From an uncultured Oscillospiraceae bacterium (GTDB lineage: Bacteria; Bacillota; Clostridia; Oscillospirales; Oscillospiraceae): a DNA stretch of 16,816 nt. Of the stretch, positions 1-8,046 are shown in pieces. The notes beneath the pieces are model-generated. The model was not told the DNA's origin, ran no database searches, and saw only the letters and a list, made by a program, of their open reading frames with translations. A program made the translations under genes and the position numbers. Where the stretch lies: NCBI GenBank assembly GCA_934668605.1, contig CAKUNY010000025.1, positions 1-16,816 on the forward strand, in the 5' to 3' direction. Position 1 is the stretch's first letter. Each line of letters opens with the position of its first letter.

Positions 1-163
1 GGTTTCCTTTGGGCAATTTCTTCGCGGCGGCTCGACACCGCGCTTCTTTGCGCAGCTAAGAAGCGTGGGGTCGAATTTACCAGGCTGGCAGGCTTCTGCC
101 AGTCTAAACTGGCGCTTGCCGCCACGGTCGGCAAAAACATAAACGCCACATTGAGGTTTATCA
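1..163. other. Hairpin-rich non-coding region upstream of rnhA
   Basis: I see no credible gene here. Three successive inverted repeats are visible. The first pairs 32-48 with 58-74 (17 positions with one mismatch and one G-T wobble, 9-nt loop). The second pairs 82-91 with 96-105 (10 bp with one wobble, loop GCTT). The third pairs TTGCCG at 116-121 with CGGCAA at 129-134 and is followed by AAA. None is followed by a clear T-run on either strand, so they do not look like ordinary terminators. The region could be the 3' end or terminator area of an upstream gene outside the window, a palindromic repeat, or a structured RNA leader for rnhA. No convincing rnhA promoter was found. Confidence 0.4.
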
Positions 164-601
164 ATGAAAACAGTAACAATTTACACCGACGGCGCCTGCT
201 CCGGAAACCCTGGCCCCGGCGGCTGGTGCGCCATCCTCCGCTACGGGGAGATCGAAAAACAGCTCTCCGGCGGTGAGGCGAAGACGACCAATAACCGCAT
301 GGAGCTGACGGCCGTCATTGCAGCCTTGCAGGCCTTGAAAGAACCCTGCCGGGTCGAGCTCTACTCCGACTCCAAGTACGTCATTGACGCGCTGGAAAAG
401 GGTTGGGCGCGCGGGTGGCAGAAACGCGGCTGGGTCAAGTCCGACAAAAAACCGGCGCTCAATCCCGACCTCTGGGAAACCCTTCTTTCTCTCTGCGGCA
501 CGCACGACGTGCAGTGCCATTGGGTCAAGGGGCACGCGGAGAATGAATACAACAACCGCTGCGATGAGCAGGCTGTTCTGGAGAGCCAGAGGTTCAAATA
601 A
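164..601 (+). CDS. rnhA: Ribonuclease HI
   Basis: This 145-aa protein is a cytoplasmic endonuclease that cuts the RNA strand of RNA-DNA hybrids, removing R-loops and primer RNA. The whole RNase H fold is present at the usual bacterial length (about 150-155 aa). The four carboxylates of the two-metal active site are D9 (in [14 protein letters not shown]), E47 (NNRMEL), D69 (YSDS) and D134 (NRCDEQA). The mobile-loop histidine is H124 in [12 protein letters not shown]. The basic protrusion [17 protein letters not shown] (81-97) marks the E. coli-type RNase HI, which binds hybrids directly, rather than the shorter archaeal or retroviral-like type. The ATG follows a GAGG ribosome binding site with 7-nt spacing. 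The gene ends at a strong terminator and converges on the VanW-family gene. Identification is secure. Confidence 0.97.
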   Translation: MKTVTIYTDGACSGNPGPGGWCAILRYGEIEKQLSGGEAKTTNNRMELTAVIAALQALKEPCRVELYSDSKYVIDALEKGWARGWQKRGWVKSDKKPALNPDLWETLLSLCGTHDVQCHWVKGHAENEYNNRCDEQAVLESQRFK

Positions 602-603
602 GC

Positions 604-638
604 AAAAAATCCTGTACCAAATCGGTACAGGATTTTTT
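604..638. terminator. Bidirectional intrinsic terminator between rnhA and the VanW gene
   Basis: This is a perfect 15-bp inverted repeat. The arms are AAAAAATCCTGTACC (604-618) and GGTACAGGATTTTTT (624-638), with a 5-nt loop. The A-run of one arm is the U-run of the other strand, so it can end transcription from both sides. It starts 3 nt after the rnhA stop codon and 8 nt beyond the end of the VanW-family gene. Confidence 0.95.
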
Positions 639-645
639 ATGTGTG

Positions 646-2589
646 TCAGTTCCAAAAGTCGGGCATGACCGAGGGGTCGCCGGTATAGCCGCCGTTGTTA
701 TCGGAATCGCTGTCGTCGCCGTTATCCGGGTTATAATCCGGGTCGTAGCTCGGATCGTTCGGGTCGGTGGGATCGGGCTCTTCCGGTTCGGGCTCTGTAT
801 ACGGCGTGACCGAGTAGCAGCGGTCGCGGTGCTTGAACTGGTCGGTATGCAGAAGCTCGGAGCGAATCGTGCTGCCGTCGGCGGCAATGAAGTCGCGGTA
901 GGCGTTGATCGTGTAGCCGGTGTATTCGCTCTCCGTGACGGAGCCGAGCACGTATTTGTTGCCGGATGCGTCAACGGCCAGATCGATTGCTTTTCCGTTT
1001 GCATCGACGCCAGCGCCCTTGGCAATCGTAATTTCGGTCTTTTTGCCGTCAATTTCGGCAACCGTCTTCCACGCTGTCGAGCTTGCGTACACGCCGCGAA
1101 GCTTGATATGGTCGTAGTCGTGCTCCTGCTTGGTGCCGACGAGCTTGATGTGGACATAACCGCCGGAAACAGATGCGTCCACACGCAGCGGCATTTCGGT
1201 CGAGTTCTTGAACTTGAAGTCCAGAGAGCCCCAGTAGATCGTTGCATCCATGCCGGGCTCGACGTAGGTGACCAGATACATGTGCGGCGCGCGCTCTGTG
1301 ACCTCAAGGTCGGCAAGCAAGGTGCAGGTGTAGATCGTGGATGCGACCTGGCAGATGCCGCCGCCCTCCTGCGCGTCGCTCTTGCCGCCGTCGGTGTAGA
1401 CGATGGCGGGAAGATAGCCCTTTTCCTTCGTGCGTTCGCCGACGATTTTGTTGAACGAGAATTCATCGCCGGGGTTCAGGATCGTGCCGTCGATCGCCTT
1501 GCAGGCAAGCTCGAGGTTTTTCGTTCTCGCGGCAAGGTTGGTATGGGGGCTGTCGTAGGAGGCAAGAACGTCTGCAAAGTATGTCTTTTTGAGCTCCTCG
1601 AGCGTCACCTCGGGAACGAGGTCTTCCATCTGGATGGTAATGACCTCACCAGCCTTTGCCATCGCAAGCTGCTGCGTATAATACGGAAGATCGAAGCCGT
1701 AGCCATTGACCTCGGGGACGAGCTCCTTCTTTTCTTCATCGTAATACGCGTCCGTCATTTCCTTGCAGTATTTATCGTAATACTGCTGCAAATCGACGCT
1801 CTCGCAGGGGACGGTGTCGTAATCGAAATCCAAATCGCTGAAATCGCCCGACGAGAAGCGGGCAATGACCGCATCATAGAGTTTATCGGCATCCAGAGAC
1901 ACGGCAGGAGAACCGGCGGTGATCGTAATTGTTCCGGCCTCCTCGTTGACCTTCACGATGGGGTCAATTTTGTCGGACGCGCACTCGCGCGCGGTCTGGT
2001 CGACGAGGGTTCTGATATACTCGGTGTCCAGGTTCAGACTCGAATCGAGATCGACCGAGTATTCGCTCTTCCCGGCGCGCAGATAATGGATAACCGCCGA
2101 AACAGGGCCGCCGGAGCGGCCATAGCGCATGGCTTCATCGATTGCCTGATCGGGGTTCAGCGCCACCTGCGTGACCTCCGGGGTCAGGCTCAGCGTCCGG
2201 TCGGGCAGAACCACGTTCAGCGTATCGCTCGCGTAGCTCTTCTGCACGGCCTCGGACACGGCGGAAACCGCGGCCTCCCGCTTGAGCCCGCCGACATTGA
2301 CGCCCGCGACATAGACGTTCGGGTAAATCGCGTCCTGATTCTTGAGCACGAAGCCATACGAACAAACGCCAAGCACAACCACCACGACCAGCGCCAGCGC
2401 AATAATGAGCCCTTTCTTTCCGCCGCCGGACGACGTCTTCGGCGCTTTGGGCTGCTTCGCGGGCTTATTCACCTGCTGCTCGGCCATCGACTGCTTCTTC
2501 GGCACGCGGCTCTGCTCAAACTTTCCTTTCTTTCTGATAGGAATCCCTCCAATCTTCACCAGCAAAGTCTGCCGGGAATCGGTAAACAT
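646..2589 (-). CDS. Membrane-anchored VanW-family protein with peptidoglycan-binding-like region
   Basis: This 647-aa protein has a cytoplasmic basic N-terminus (about 1-60, with PKAPKTSSGGGKKG), one membrane segment (61-80, LIIALALVVVVVLGVCSYGF) and a long extracellular part. Residues 90-330 resemble the repeated peptidoglycan-binding-like region that usually precedes VanW. The VanW domain lies at about 350-470 and includes NPGDEFSFN, GERTKEKGYLPA, the glycine/cysteine core GGGICQVAST, and APHMYLVTYVEPGMDATI. A further beta-rich part follows. The last 50 residues are a low-complexity tail rich in Asp, Pro, Glu and Asn. VanW was named from vancomycin-resistance clusters, but its biochemical role is unknown; a cell-envelope function is inferred from topology. 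There is no vanA/B/H/X gene nearby, so resistance should not be assumed. The start is uncertain. The first ATG has no ribosome binding site, a GGAGGG lies inside the frame at codons 14-15 with no usable start after it, and ATG at codon 35 (position 2487) is an alternative. Confidence 0.88.
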   Translation of the reverse strand: MFTDSRQTLLVKIGGIPIRKKGKFEQSRVPKKQSMAEQQVNKPAKQPKAPKTSSGGGKKGLIIALALVVVVVLGVCSYGFVLKNQDAIYPNVYVAGVNVGGLKREAAVSAVSEAVQKSYASDTLNVVLPDRTLSLTPEVTQVALNPDQAIDEAMRYGRSGGPVSAVIHYLRAGKSEYSVDLDSSLNLDTEYIRTLVDQTARECASDKIDPIVKVNEEAGTITITAGSPAVSLDADKLYDAVIARFSSGDFSDLDFDYDTVPCESVDLQQYYDKYCKEMTDAYYDEEKKELVPEVNGYGFDLPYYTQQLAMAKAGEVITIQMEDLVPEVTLEELKKTYFADVLASYDSPHTNLAARTKNLELACKAIDGTILNPGDEFSFNKIVGERTKEKGYLPAIVYTDGGKSDAQEGGGICQVASTIYTCTLLADLEVTERAPHMYLVTYVEPGMDATIYWGSLDFKFKNSTEMPLRVDASVSGGYVHIKLVGTKQEHDYDHIKLRGVYASSTAWKTVAEIDGKKTEITIAKGAGVDANGKAIDLAVDASGNKYVLGSVTESEYTGYTINAYRDFIAADGSTIRSELLHTDQFKHRDRCYSVTPYTEPEPEEPDPTDPNDPSYDPDYNPDNGDDSDSDNNGGYTGDPSVMPDFWN

Positions 2590-2618
2590 CGCGTCATTTT
2601 GATATTATGACAACTACC

Positions 2619-2647
2619 ATTATACCGAAGCGGTCTGTTTTTTGCAA
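2619..2647 (-). promoter_or_regulatory. Sigma-A-type promoter of the VanW-family gene
   Basis: Read on the minus strand, a -35 TTGCAA (2647-2642) and a perfect -10 TATAAT (2624-2619) are separated by exactly 17 nt. Transcription would start near 2612, about 23 nt before the first ATG. The promoter lies in the 161-bp gap downstream of mfd, so the gene can be transcribed independently of mfd. I saw no clear intrinsic terminator for mfd in this gap. Confidence 0.8.
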
Positions 2648-2750
2648 CGGCAATTCGACCAAGAATGCCATGCAAATTATGAATTTATCCTTAATATTTG
2701 CCAGCGTGCATACCGGCTTTCCTCCCTGCTTCCTGGACGAGAAAAAGTCG

Positions 2751-5700
2751 TCATTTGTTCCGCAGCAGGCAGTACCGGTCGACCAGCAGCTGCGCGAGCT
2801 TCAAGGAATCCTCGCCGGACTTGAGCTTTACGGTAATGGCTGGGGTCTTTCCGGCGGCGAAGAACACGCGACCCTTGAAGCTCGGCTCCTCGCAAAGGCT
2901 GGAAATGGCGGCAAAATCAAACACACCGAGCTTCACGGTAAGCGCCTGCCCCTTCTGGCTGAGCTCGACAATGCCGCTCGATGCCGCCCGGGCGCGCAGA
3001 AGCGCGATGGCGATCAGGTTCATGACGCCCTTCGGGGGGTCTCCATACCGGTCGACGATTTCGTCCAGCAGATCGTCCGCGTCCTCCTGCGTGCGGATGG
3101 CCGCCATGCGGCGGTACAAGTCCATGCGCTGCTCGCCGGAGGTGACGTAGGTCTTTGTGATGTTTGCCGTCACGTCAAGGTCCGCCGTGCATTCCGGCTC
3201 CTTGAGAGACGCTTCGCCGCGCTCCTCTAAAACCGCGTCTTCGAGCAGTTTCAGGTACATATCGTAGCCGACAGACAGCATGTGCCCCGACTGCTCGGAG
3301 CCCAATAGATCGCCCGCGCCGCGAATTTCCAGATCGCGCATCGCAATCTTGAAGCCCGAGCCAAACTCCGCGTATTCGCGAATGGCCTCCAAGCGCTTTT
3401 CTGCGATTTCGGACAGAACCTTTCCGCGGCGGAAGGTCAGATAAGCGTAGGCGTGCCGGGACGATCTTCCGACGCGGCCTCTGAGCTGATGCAGCTGGGC
3501 AAGGCCGAGCTTGTCGGCGTCTTCGATGATGAGGGTGTTGACATTCGGAATATCGATGCCGGTTTCGATGATCGTTGTACAGACCAGAATCTGAATCTGC
3601 CCGTCGGACATCGCCTGCATCACGTCCGAGAGCTGCTCCTGGTTCATCTTTCCGTGCGCAACCGCAATTTCAACGTCACCCAGGCGCTCTTTGAGCTTCG
3701 CGGCGCATTCGTCGATGGATTCGACCCGGTTGTGAAGATAATAGACCTGCCCGCCGCGCGCTAGTTCCCGGCGGATCGCTTCGTCCAAGATCCGGTCGCT
3801 GTGCTCCAAAACGAAGGTCTGTACCGGATAGCGGTCGTGCGGCGGCTGCTCGATGGTCGACATGTCGCGAAGCCCGGAGAGCGCCATGTTGAGCGTTCTC
3901 GGAATCGGCGTTGCCGACAGGGTCAGCACGTCGACCCCGCGCGAAATTTCCTTTAGCCGCTCCTTGTGGCTCACGCCGAAGCGCTGCTCCTCGTCGACGA
4001 TCAAGAGGCCTAAATCCTTGAAGCGGACGTTTTTTTGCAGCAGCTTGTGCGTGCCGATGATCAGGTCGATTTTGCCGGTCTCGAGCTCCTGAAGCGTCTT
4101 TTTCATCTGCGTCGCCGTGCGGAAGCGGGATAGCACGTCGATCGTCACCGGGAACGAGCCGAAGCGCTTGAGCGCCGTTAAATAATGCTGCTGCGCAAGA
4201 ACCGTTGTGGGAACCAGAATGGCGGCCTGCTTGCCGTCTAAAATGCACTTCATGACGGCGCGGAGCGCGACCTCCGTTTTGCCGAAGCCGACGTCTCCGC
4301 AGAGCAGCCGCTCCATCGGCGCGGGGGACTCCATGTCGTGCTTGATCTCCGCGATGGCACGCAGCTGATCGTCCGTTTCGGCGTACTCGAAGCTCTCTTC
4401 AAACTCCTTCTGCCAGGGGCTGTCCGCCGCAAACGCGAAGCCGGGTCTGCGTTTTCTTTCGGCATAGAGCTGGATGAGCCCAGCGGCTAAATCCTTCGCC
4501 GCCGCCTTGGCCTTTGCCTTGGCCTTCTGCCACTGGTCGCCGCCGAGCTTGTTGAGCCGCACGGTCTGATTCTCCCCGCCGGAGCCGATATACTTGCTGA
4601 CGAGGTCTAACTGCGTTGCGGGAACATACAGGGTATCTGTGCCCTGATAGGCGATTTTTACATAGTCCTTGACGGCGCCGCCGACCTTCATCTGCTCCAT
4701 GCCGACGTAGCGGCCGATGCCGTGGTGCTCGTGGACGACGAGGTCGCCCGGCGTGAGGTCGGTGAAGGACTCGAGCTTTTTGCGGTTCGAGGGCGCTTTT
4801 TTGGGCGTTACTTTGCGCTCGGTTTTTTTGACGAGCAGCTGCCCCTCTGTTAAGATGGCAAAATGCAGGTCGGGATATTCAAGACCTGCCGGAAGAGAGC
4901 CGTCTGTGAGGAAAATCTGCCCTGCCTGCGGCAGATGCACCGCCGGGAAGGCAAGAAGCGCGTTGACGCCCTCTTTTCCGAGCATCTCCTTGAGAATTTC
5001 ACCGCGCCGTTTGCCGCCGCAGAGGACGAGACAGCCGTAGTCGTTTTTCACATAGCTTTTAAGATCATTGACGGCGGTTTCCAGACTTCCGCCGTAGCCT
5101 GGGAGCTGCCGTGCCGTGACGGAAAGCAGCTGCTTTGGGGGTAAACTCTCGGGAAAGCGCGCAGACAGGAAGCTGTTAAAATAGACGGCCGGGTGACCCT
5201 TCATTTTTGCGGCGAGGTCTTCAAACGACAGATAAAATTCGCACAGCTCGCCCGCCAATCTGCCGGACTCCAAAAACGCGTCGAGCCCGAGGCCGAATTC
5301 TTCCTCCTGCGCCTTGGCCGCGCGCGCGAGCGCCCCGTGGTCGCAGAAGTAGACGGCAGTTTCACTCGGAAGATAGTCCGCCGCGCAGGAAAATTCCGGG
5401 TAAATGAGCGCCATGTACCGGTCAGCCGACGGGAAGCTCACGCCGCTTTGCAGGGCTTCGATATCGCGCGTGAGCGTGGTAATGAGGTTCTCATGCGGAG
5501 TTTTGCGCCGCCGCTGCCGCGCAATGATGCTCTCTAAGTCCCGGCAGAGGCCGGAAATGCCATCCGGGTGCAGCTGCGGCAGGCTCTCGGCCACGGGAAG
5601 CAGCAGCGCTTCTTCGGTGTTTTCCGTTCGGCGCTGCGTCGTGGGGTCAAAAAAGCCCATCGCATCTAATTCGTCTCCGAAAAATTCGCAGCGTACGGGC

Positions 5701-6254
5701 TGCTTTTCACCGGGAGAGTAGACATCCAGAATGCCGCCGCGCAGGGCGAACTGTCCCGCGCCCTCGACAAGGGACGTTCTTGCGTAGCCAGCCTGCGTGA
5801 GCTTTTCGGAAAGATCCTCCGGAGAAAAGCTCGCGCCCACGCGAAGGCGGATACTGGCCGAAAACAGCACCTCGCGCGGCATCGTCCGAAGAGCTAAGGC
5901 CTGCGCGCTGGAAATGAGAAGCGGCAGCTTTCCGGAGGCCAGATCGTAAAGAAGCTTCAGCCGCTTCTGCTCCCACTGCCGCGAGACGCCGGAGGCCTCC
6001 ACAAAGGTCAGCTCGCGTTCCGGAAGGATCGGGATCGGAACGCCCAGAAAGCTTTCAAGCTCTTCTTGTAAGCGCGAGGCGGCCATCTCGTCCTGCGTGA
6101 TCATCACCGAGGGACGGGCGCAGGAGGCGTGCAGCGCGGCGAGGAAATGACTGCGTGTGATCTGGCTGAGCCCCGAAATCGCCGCGACGCTGCCGCGCGA
6201 AATGGAATCCTGCAACTGATGAAATTCCGGGCTCTTGTCCAGAGCCTGCAACAA
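2751..6254 (-). CDS. mfd: Transcription-repair coupling factor Mfd
   Basis: Mfd (about 1167 aa, the usual length) is a DNA translocase. It pushes stalled RNA polymerase off DNA and recruits UvrA to the lesion. The N-terminal UvrB-like module (about 1-350) contains GLSQITRSHFLAAL and the RGGILDVYSPGE segment. The RNA-polymerase-interacting domain is at about 495-570 (LTPGDLVVHEHHGIGRYVG). The helicase core follows with Walker A GDVGFGKT (653-660), the DEEQ box at 754-757 (IVDEEQRFGV), motif III LSATPIPRTLNMA (789-801) and motif VI QLRGRVGRS (923-931). The C-terminal TRCF domain occupies about the last 150 residues. The start given is a TTG, but its AGGAGG (6277-6272) is 17 nt away. An in-frame CTG at 6263-6261 has 8-nt spacing and may be the true start. 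The gene follows pth in the same direction. Confidence 0.97.
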   Translation of the reverse strand: MLQALDKSPEFHQLQDSISRGSVAAISGLSQITRSHFLAALHASCARPSVMITQDEMAASRLQEELESFLGVPIPILPERELTFVEASGVSRQWEQKRLKLLYDLASGKLPLLISSAQALALRTMPREVLFSASIRLRVGASFSPEDLSEKLTQAGYARTSLVEGAGQFALRGGILDVYSPGEKQPVRCEFFGDELDAMGFFDPTTQRRTENTEEALLLPVAESLPQLHPDGISGLCRDLESIIARQRRRKTPHENLITTLTRDIEALQSGVSFPSADRYMALIYPEFSCAADYLPSETAVYFCDHGALARAAKAQEEEFGLGLDAFLESGRLAGELCEFYLSFEDLAAKMKGHPAVYFNSFLSARFPESLPPKQLLSVTARQLPGYGGSLETAVNDLKSYVKNDYGCLVLCGGKRRGEILKEMLGKEGVNALLAFPAVHLPQAGQIFLTDGSLPAGLEYPDLHFAILTEGQLLVKKTERKVTPKKAPSNRKKLESFTDLTPGDLVVHEHHGIGRYVGMEQMKVGGAVKDYVKIAYQGTDTLYVPATQLDLVSKYIGSGGENQTVRLNKLGGDQWQKAKAKAKAAAKDLAAGLIQLYAERKRRPGFAFAADSPWQKEFEESFEYAETDDQLRAIAEIKHDMESPAPMERLLCGDVGFGKTEVALRAVMKCILDGKQAAILVPTTVLAQQHYLTALKRFGSFPVTIDVLSRFRTATQMKKTLQELETGKIDLIIGTHKLLQKNVRFKDLGLLIVDEEQRFGVSHKERLKEISRGVDVLTLSATPIPRTLNMALSGLRDMSTIEQPPHDRYPVQTFVLEHSDRILDEAIRRELARGGQVYYLHNRVESIDECAAKLKERLGDVEIAVAHGKMNQEQLSDVMQAMSDGQIQILVCTTIIETGIDIPNVNTLIIEDADKLGLAQLHQLRGRVGRSSRHAYAYLTFRRGKVLSEIAEKRLEAIREYAEFGSGFKIAMRDLEIRGAGDLLGSEQSGHMLSVGYDMYLKLLEDAVLEERGEASLKEPECTADLDVTANITKTYVTSGEQRMDLYRRMAAIRTQEDADDLLDEIVDRYGDPPKGVMNLIAIALLRARAASSGIVELSQKGQALTVKLGVFDFAAISSLCEEPSFKGRVFFAAGKTPAITVKLKSGEDSLKLAQLLVDRYCLLRNK

Positions 6255-6271
6255 AATGTTCAGAGAAACCG

Positions 6272-6277
6272 CCTCCT
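6272..6277 (-). promoter_or_regulatory. Ribosome binding site that bears on the mfd start
   Basis: A consensus AGGAGG on the minus strand lies 17 nt before the TTG at 6254 but 8 nt before an in-frame CTG at 6263. No ATG or GTG start is present between them; the codons read CTG AAC ATT TTG TTG CAG. The extended N-terminus (x-N-I-L-L-Q) aligns more naturally with the start of Bacillus Mfd. Confidence 0.6.
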
Positions 6278-6375
6278 ACGTCCTAAAATCTGGAAATCAC
6301 GTCCGCGACAGATCGCCCGCATGGCAAAAACCATGAGGGTATTGCGCGAAGCCTGTAGAAAAATCTGAGAATATG

Positions 6376-6412
6376 AAAAACCAGCCGCGCCCAGGGTCGG
6401 ACGCAGCGGGCT
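6376..6412 (-). terminator. Probable intrinsic terminator after pth
   Basis: On the minus strand, AGCC (6412-6409) pairs with GGCT (6386-6383), and GCGTCC (6404-6399) pairs with GGGCGC (6392-6387, one G-T wobble). A 4-nt bulge separates the two helices and the loop is 6 nt. After GG comes TTTTT (6380-6376). The stem starts within the pth stop codon. The bulge makes it weaker than the other terminators here, so some transcription may continue into mfd. A second dyad without a T-run lies at 6317-6338. Confidence 0.45.
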
Positions 6413-7005
6413 TATTTACCATTGTATGCGCTTGCGGCCTTTTCCGTGCCGTTTTCTGCGATGCACAGTGCCGCCTCCGCTGCGTGGTGAAGAGCAAGCT
6501 GGAACGCTTCCTGCTCTTCCTTGGGAATGCTGGAGAGCACCCAGTCTGCAAGGTCATAGTCCGGGTGCGGCTTATCGCCGACGCCGACCTTCACGCGCGG
6601 AAACTGATCGGTGCCCAGGCTCGAAATGATGGATTTGATGCCGTTATGGCCGCCTGCAGAGCCGCTTTTGCGCACGCGGATGCGCCCGACGGGAAGGCTG
6701 ATGTCGTCGAAGATCACGATGATCCGCTCGGGCGGGATTTTATAAAAATGCGCGCAGGGCTCGACCGATAGCCCGGAGGCGTTCATATACGTCTGGGGCT
6801 TGAGAAGGATGAGGCGCTTGCCCTTGTAATCACAAACGCCGGTCTCACCTTTGAATTTCGGCTTGTTGACGCGCACGCCGAGCGCTTTGGAAAGCTGGTC
6901 GAGCGCGAGAAAGCCGGTATTGTGCCGGGTCTTTTCATACTCCCGGCCGGGGTTGCCGAGGCCGACAATGAGCCATGCCTCGGCAGCGTTGGACGAAAAA
7001 AGCAT
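6412..7005 (-). CDS. pth: Peptidyl-tRNA hydrolase
   Basis: This 197-aa enzyme cleaves the ester bond of peptidyl-tRNAs released prematurely from ribosomes, recycling tRNA. Family signatures are GLGNPGREYEKTRHNTGF (15-32), with substrate-binding N18 and catalytic base H28; LLKPQTYMNASG (67-78), with N75; FDDISLPVG (99-107), with D100 at the place of the catalytic aspartate; and GSAGGHNGIKS (115-125), with N121. Length is typical (about 190-200 aa). The frame stays open upstream to 7287, but that part overlaps prs and is unlike Pth. The chosen ATG comes 1 nt after the prs stop (TGATATG), which suggests translational coupling. No separate ribosome binding site is evident. This gene corresponds to spoVC in the Bacillus gene order. 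Confidence 0.96.
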   Translation of the reverse strand: MLFSSNAAEAWLIVGLGNPGREYEKTRHNTGFLALDQLSKALGVRVNKPKFKGETGVCDYKGKRLILLKPQTYMNASGLSVEPCAHFYKIPPERIIVIFDDISLPVGRIRVRKSGSAGGHNGIKSIISSLGTDQFPRVKVGVGDKPHPDYDLADWVLSSIPKEEQEAFQLALHHAAEAALCIAENGTEKAASAYNGK

Positions 7006-7006
7006 A

Positions 7007-7957
7007 TCAGAACAGAACGGACATCGACGTCTCTTCGTAGATTCTCTGGATGGCGTCGGCAAAGACGGGCGCGACGTCGATGTAGCGGATCTTCTTGGGT
7101 GCGTTTTCGGGTGCGGGGATGGTGTTGAGCAGCGCCAGCTCCTTGATGCAGCTGTTTTCAATCCGCTCGAGCGCCGGGCCGGACAGAACGCCGTGCGTTG
7201 CGCAGGCATAGACCTCCGTTGCGCCACCGATTTCGACGATCGCCTTCGCCGCGTTGCAAAGAGAGCCCGCCGTGTCGACCATATCATCGTAAAGCAGGCA
7301 GCGCTTGCCCTTGACGTCGCCGATGACGTTCATGACCTCGCACTGGTTGGCGCGCTCACGGCGCTTATCGACGATGGCAAGACCCATGCCCATCTTGTTG
7401 GCGAACGCGCGGCTTCTGGCAACGGAGCCGACGTCGGGGGAGACAACGACCATATCCTCGACGTTTTCGAACTTATCGAGGAAGTACTTAACGAACACGG
7501 CGGTTGCGTGCAGGTTATCCACAGGGATATCAAAGAAGCCCTGAATCTGCGAGGCGTGCAGATCCATCGTGAGCACGCGGTCAGCGCCCGCTGCTTCGAT
7601 CATGTTGGCGACGAGCTTTGCGGAGATGGGGTCGCGGCTCTTGGCCTTGCGATCCTGACGGGCATAGCCGAAGTACGGCATGACGGCGGTGATGCGGCCG
7701 GCGGATGCGCGGTGGCATGCGTCGATCATGACGAGCAGCTCCATGAGGTTGTCGTTGACGGGTTTGCAGGTGGACTGGACGATGAACACGTCGCTTCCGC
7801 GCACTGTCTCGTTGATGCTGACGGAAACCTCGCCGTCGGCGAACTTGGTGACCGCGCAGTCGCCCATCGGCAGCCACAGCTTGCGGCACACGCCCTCGGC
7901 GAACGGACGGTTTGCGTTGGCGCAGAAGACCTTGACGTTTTTACCGTGCGAAATCAT
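7007..7957 (-). CDS. prs: Ribose-phosphate pyrophosphokinase (PRPP synthase)
   Basis: This 316-aa cytoplasmic enzyme makes PRPP from ribose-5-phosphate and ATP, feeding purine, pyrimidine, NAD, histidine and tryptophan synthesis. Class I PRPP synthase signatures are visible: FADGEVSVSI (39-48), PYFGYARQDRK (94-104), the metal-binding segment TMDLHASQIQGFF (130-142, with D132 and H134), the basic flexible loop VDKRRERAN (196-204) with the catalytic lysine, and the PRPP-binding loop LLYDDMVDTAGSL (221-233). Length matches the family (about 315 aa). The ATG is preceded by a GGGGG-type ribosome binding site with 9-nt spacing. It lies 89 nt downstream of the glmU-like gene and 1 nt before pth. No promoter was found in the 89-nt gap, so an operon with the glmU-like gene is likely. 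Confidence 0.97.
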   Translation of the reverse strand: MISHGKNVKVFCANANRPFAEGVCRKLWLPMGDCAVTKFADGEVSVSINETVRGSDVFIVQSTCKPVNDNLMELLVMIDACHRASAGRITAVMPYFGYARQDRKAKSRDPISAKLVANMIEAAGADRVLTMDLHASQIQGFFDIPVDNLHATAVFVKYFLDKFENVEDMVVVSPDVGSVARSRAFANKMGMGLAIVDKRRERANQCEVMNVIGDVKGKRCLLYDDMVDTAGSLCNAAKAIVEIGGATEVYACATHGVLSGPALERIENSCIKELALLNTIPAPENAPKKIRYIDVAPVFADAIQRIYEETSMSVLF

Positions 7958-8046
7958 ATGAAATTACCCCCATAATTTTTGAATTCCGTTTTGTTCTTTC
8001 TTCTGACTGATTATTTATTCAACAGCAAAGGCTGCATGAATACTGG

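Noticed and set aside
646..2589. Vancomycin-resistance determinant
   Set aside because: VanW-family proteins are widespread in Firmicutes without resistance, and no ligase, dehydrogenase or dipeptidase genes are nearby.
643..2610. 655-aa open frame on the + strand opposite the VanW-family gene
   Set aside because: It mirrors the VanW-family gene almost exactly, has no recognisable domain, and is rich in Arg, Val and Asp as expected from reading GC-rich codons backwards. The promoter, terminator and domains all support the minus-strand gene.
7006..7287. N-terminal extension of pth into prs
   Set aside because: The extra 94 residues are Arg/Ser-rich, unlike any Pth, and fully overlap the prs 3' end. 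The ATG at 7005 gives the normal length.
6851..7975. 374-aa + strand frame across pth and prs
   Set aside because: It is a reverse-frame shadow; both minus-strand genes are certain and carry all catalytic motifs.
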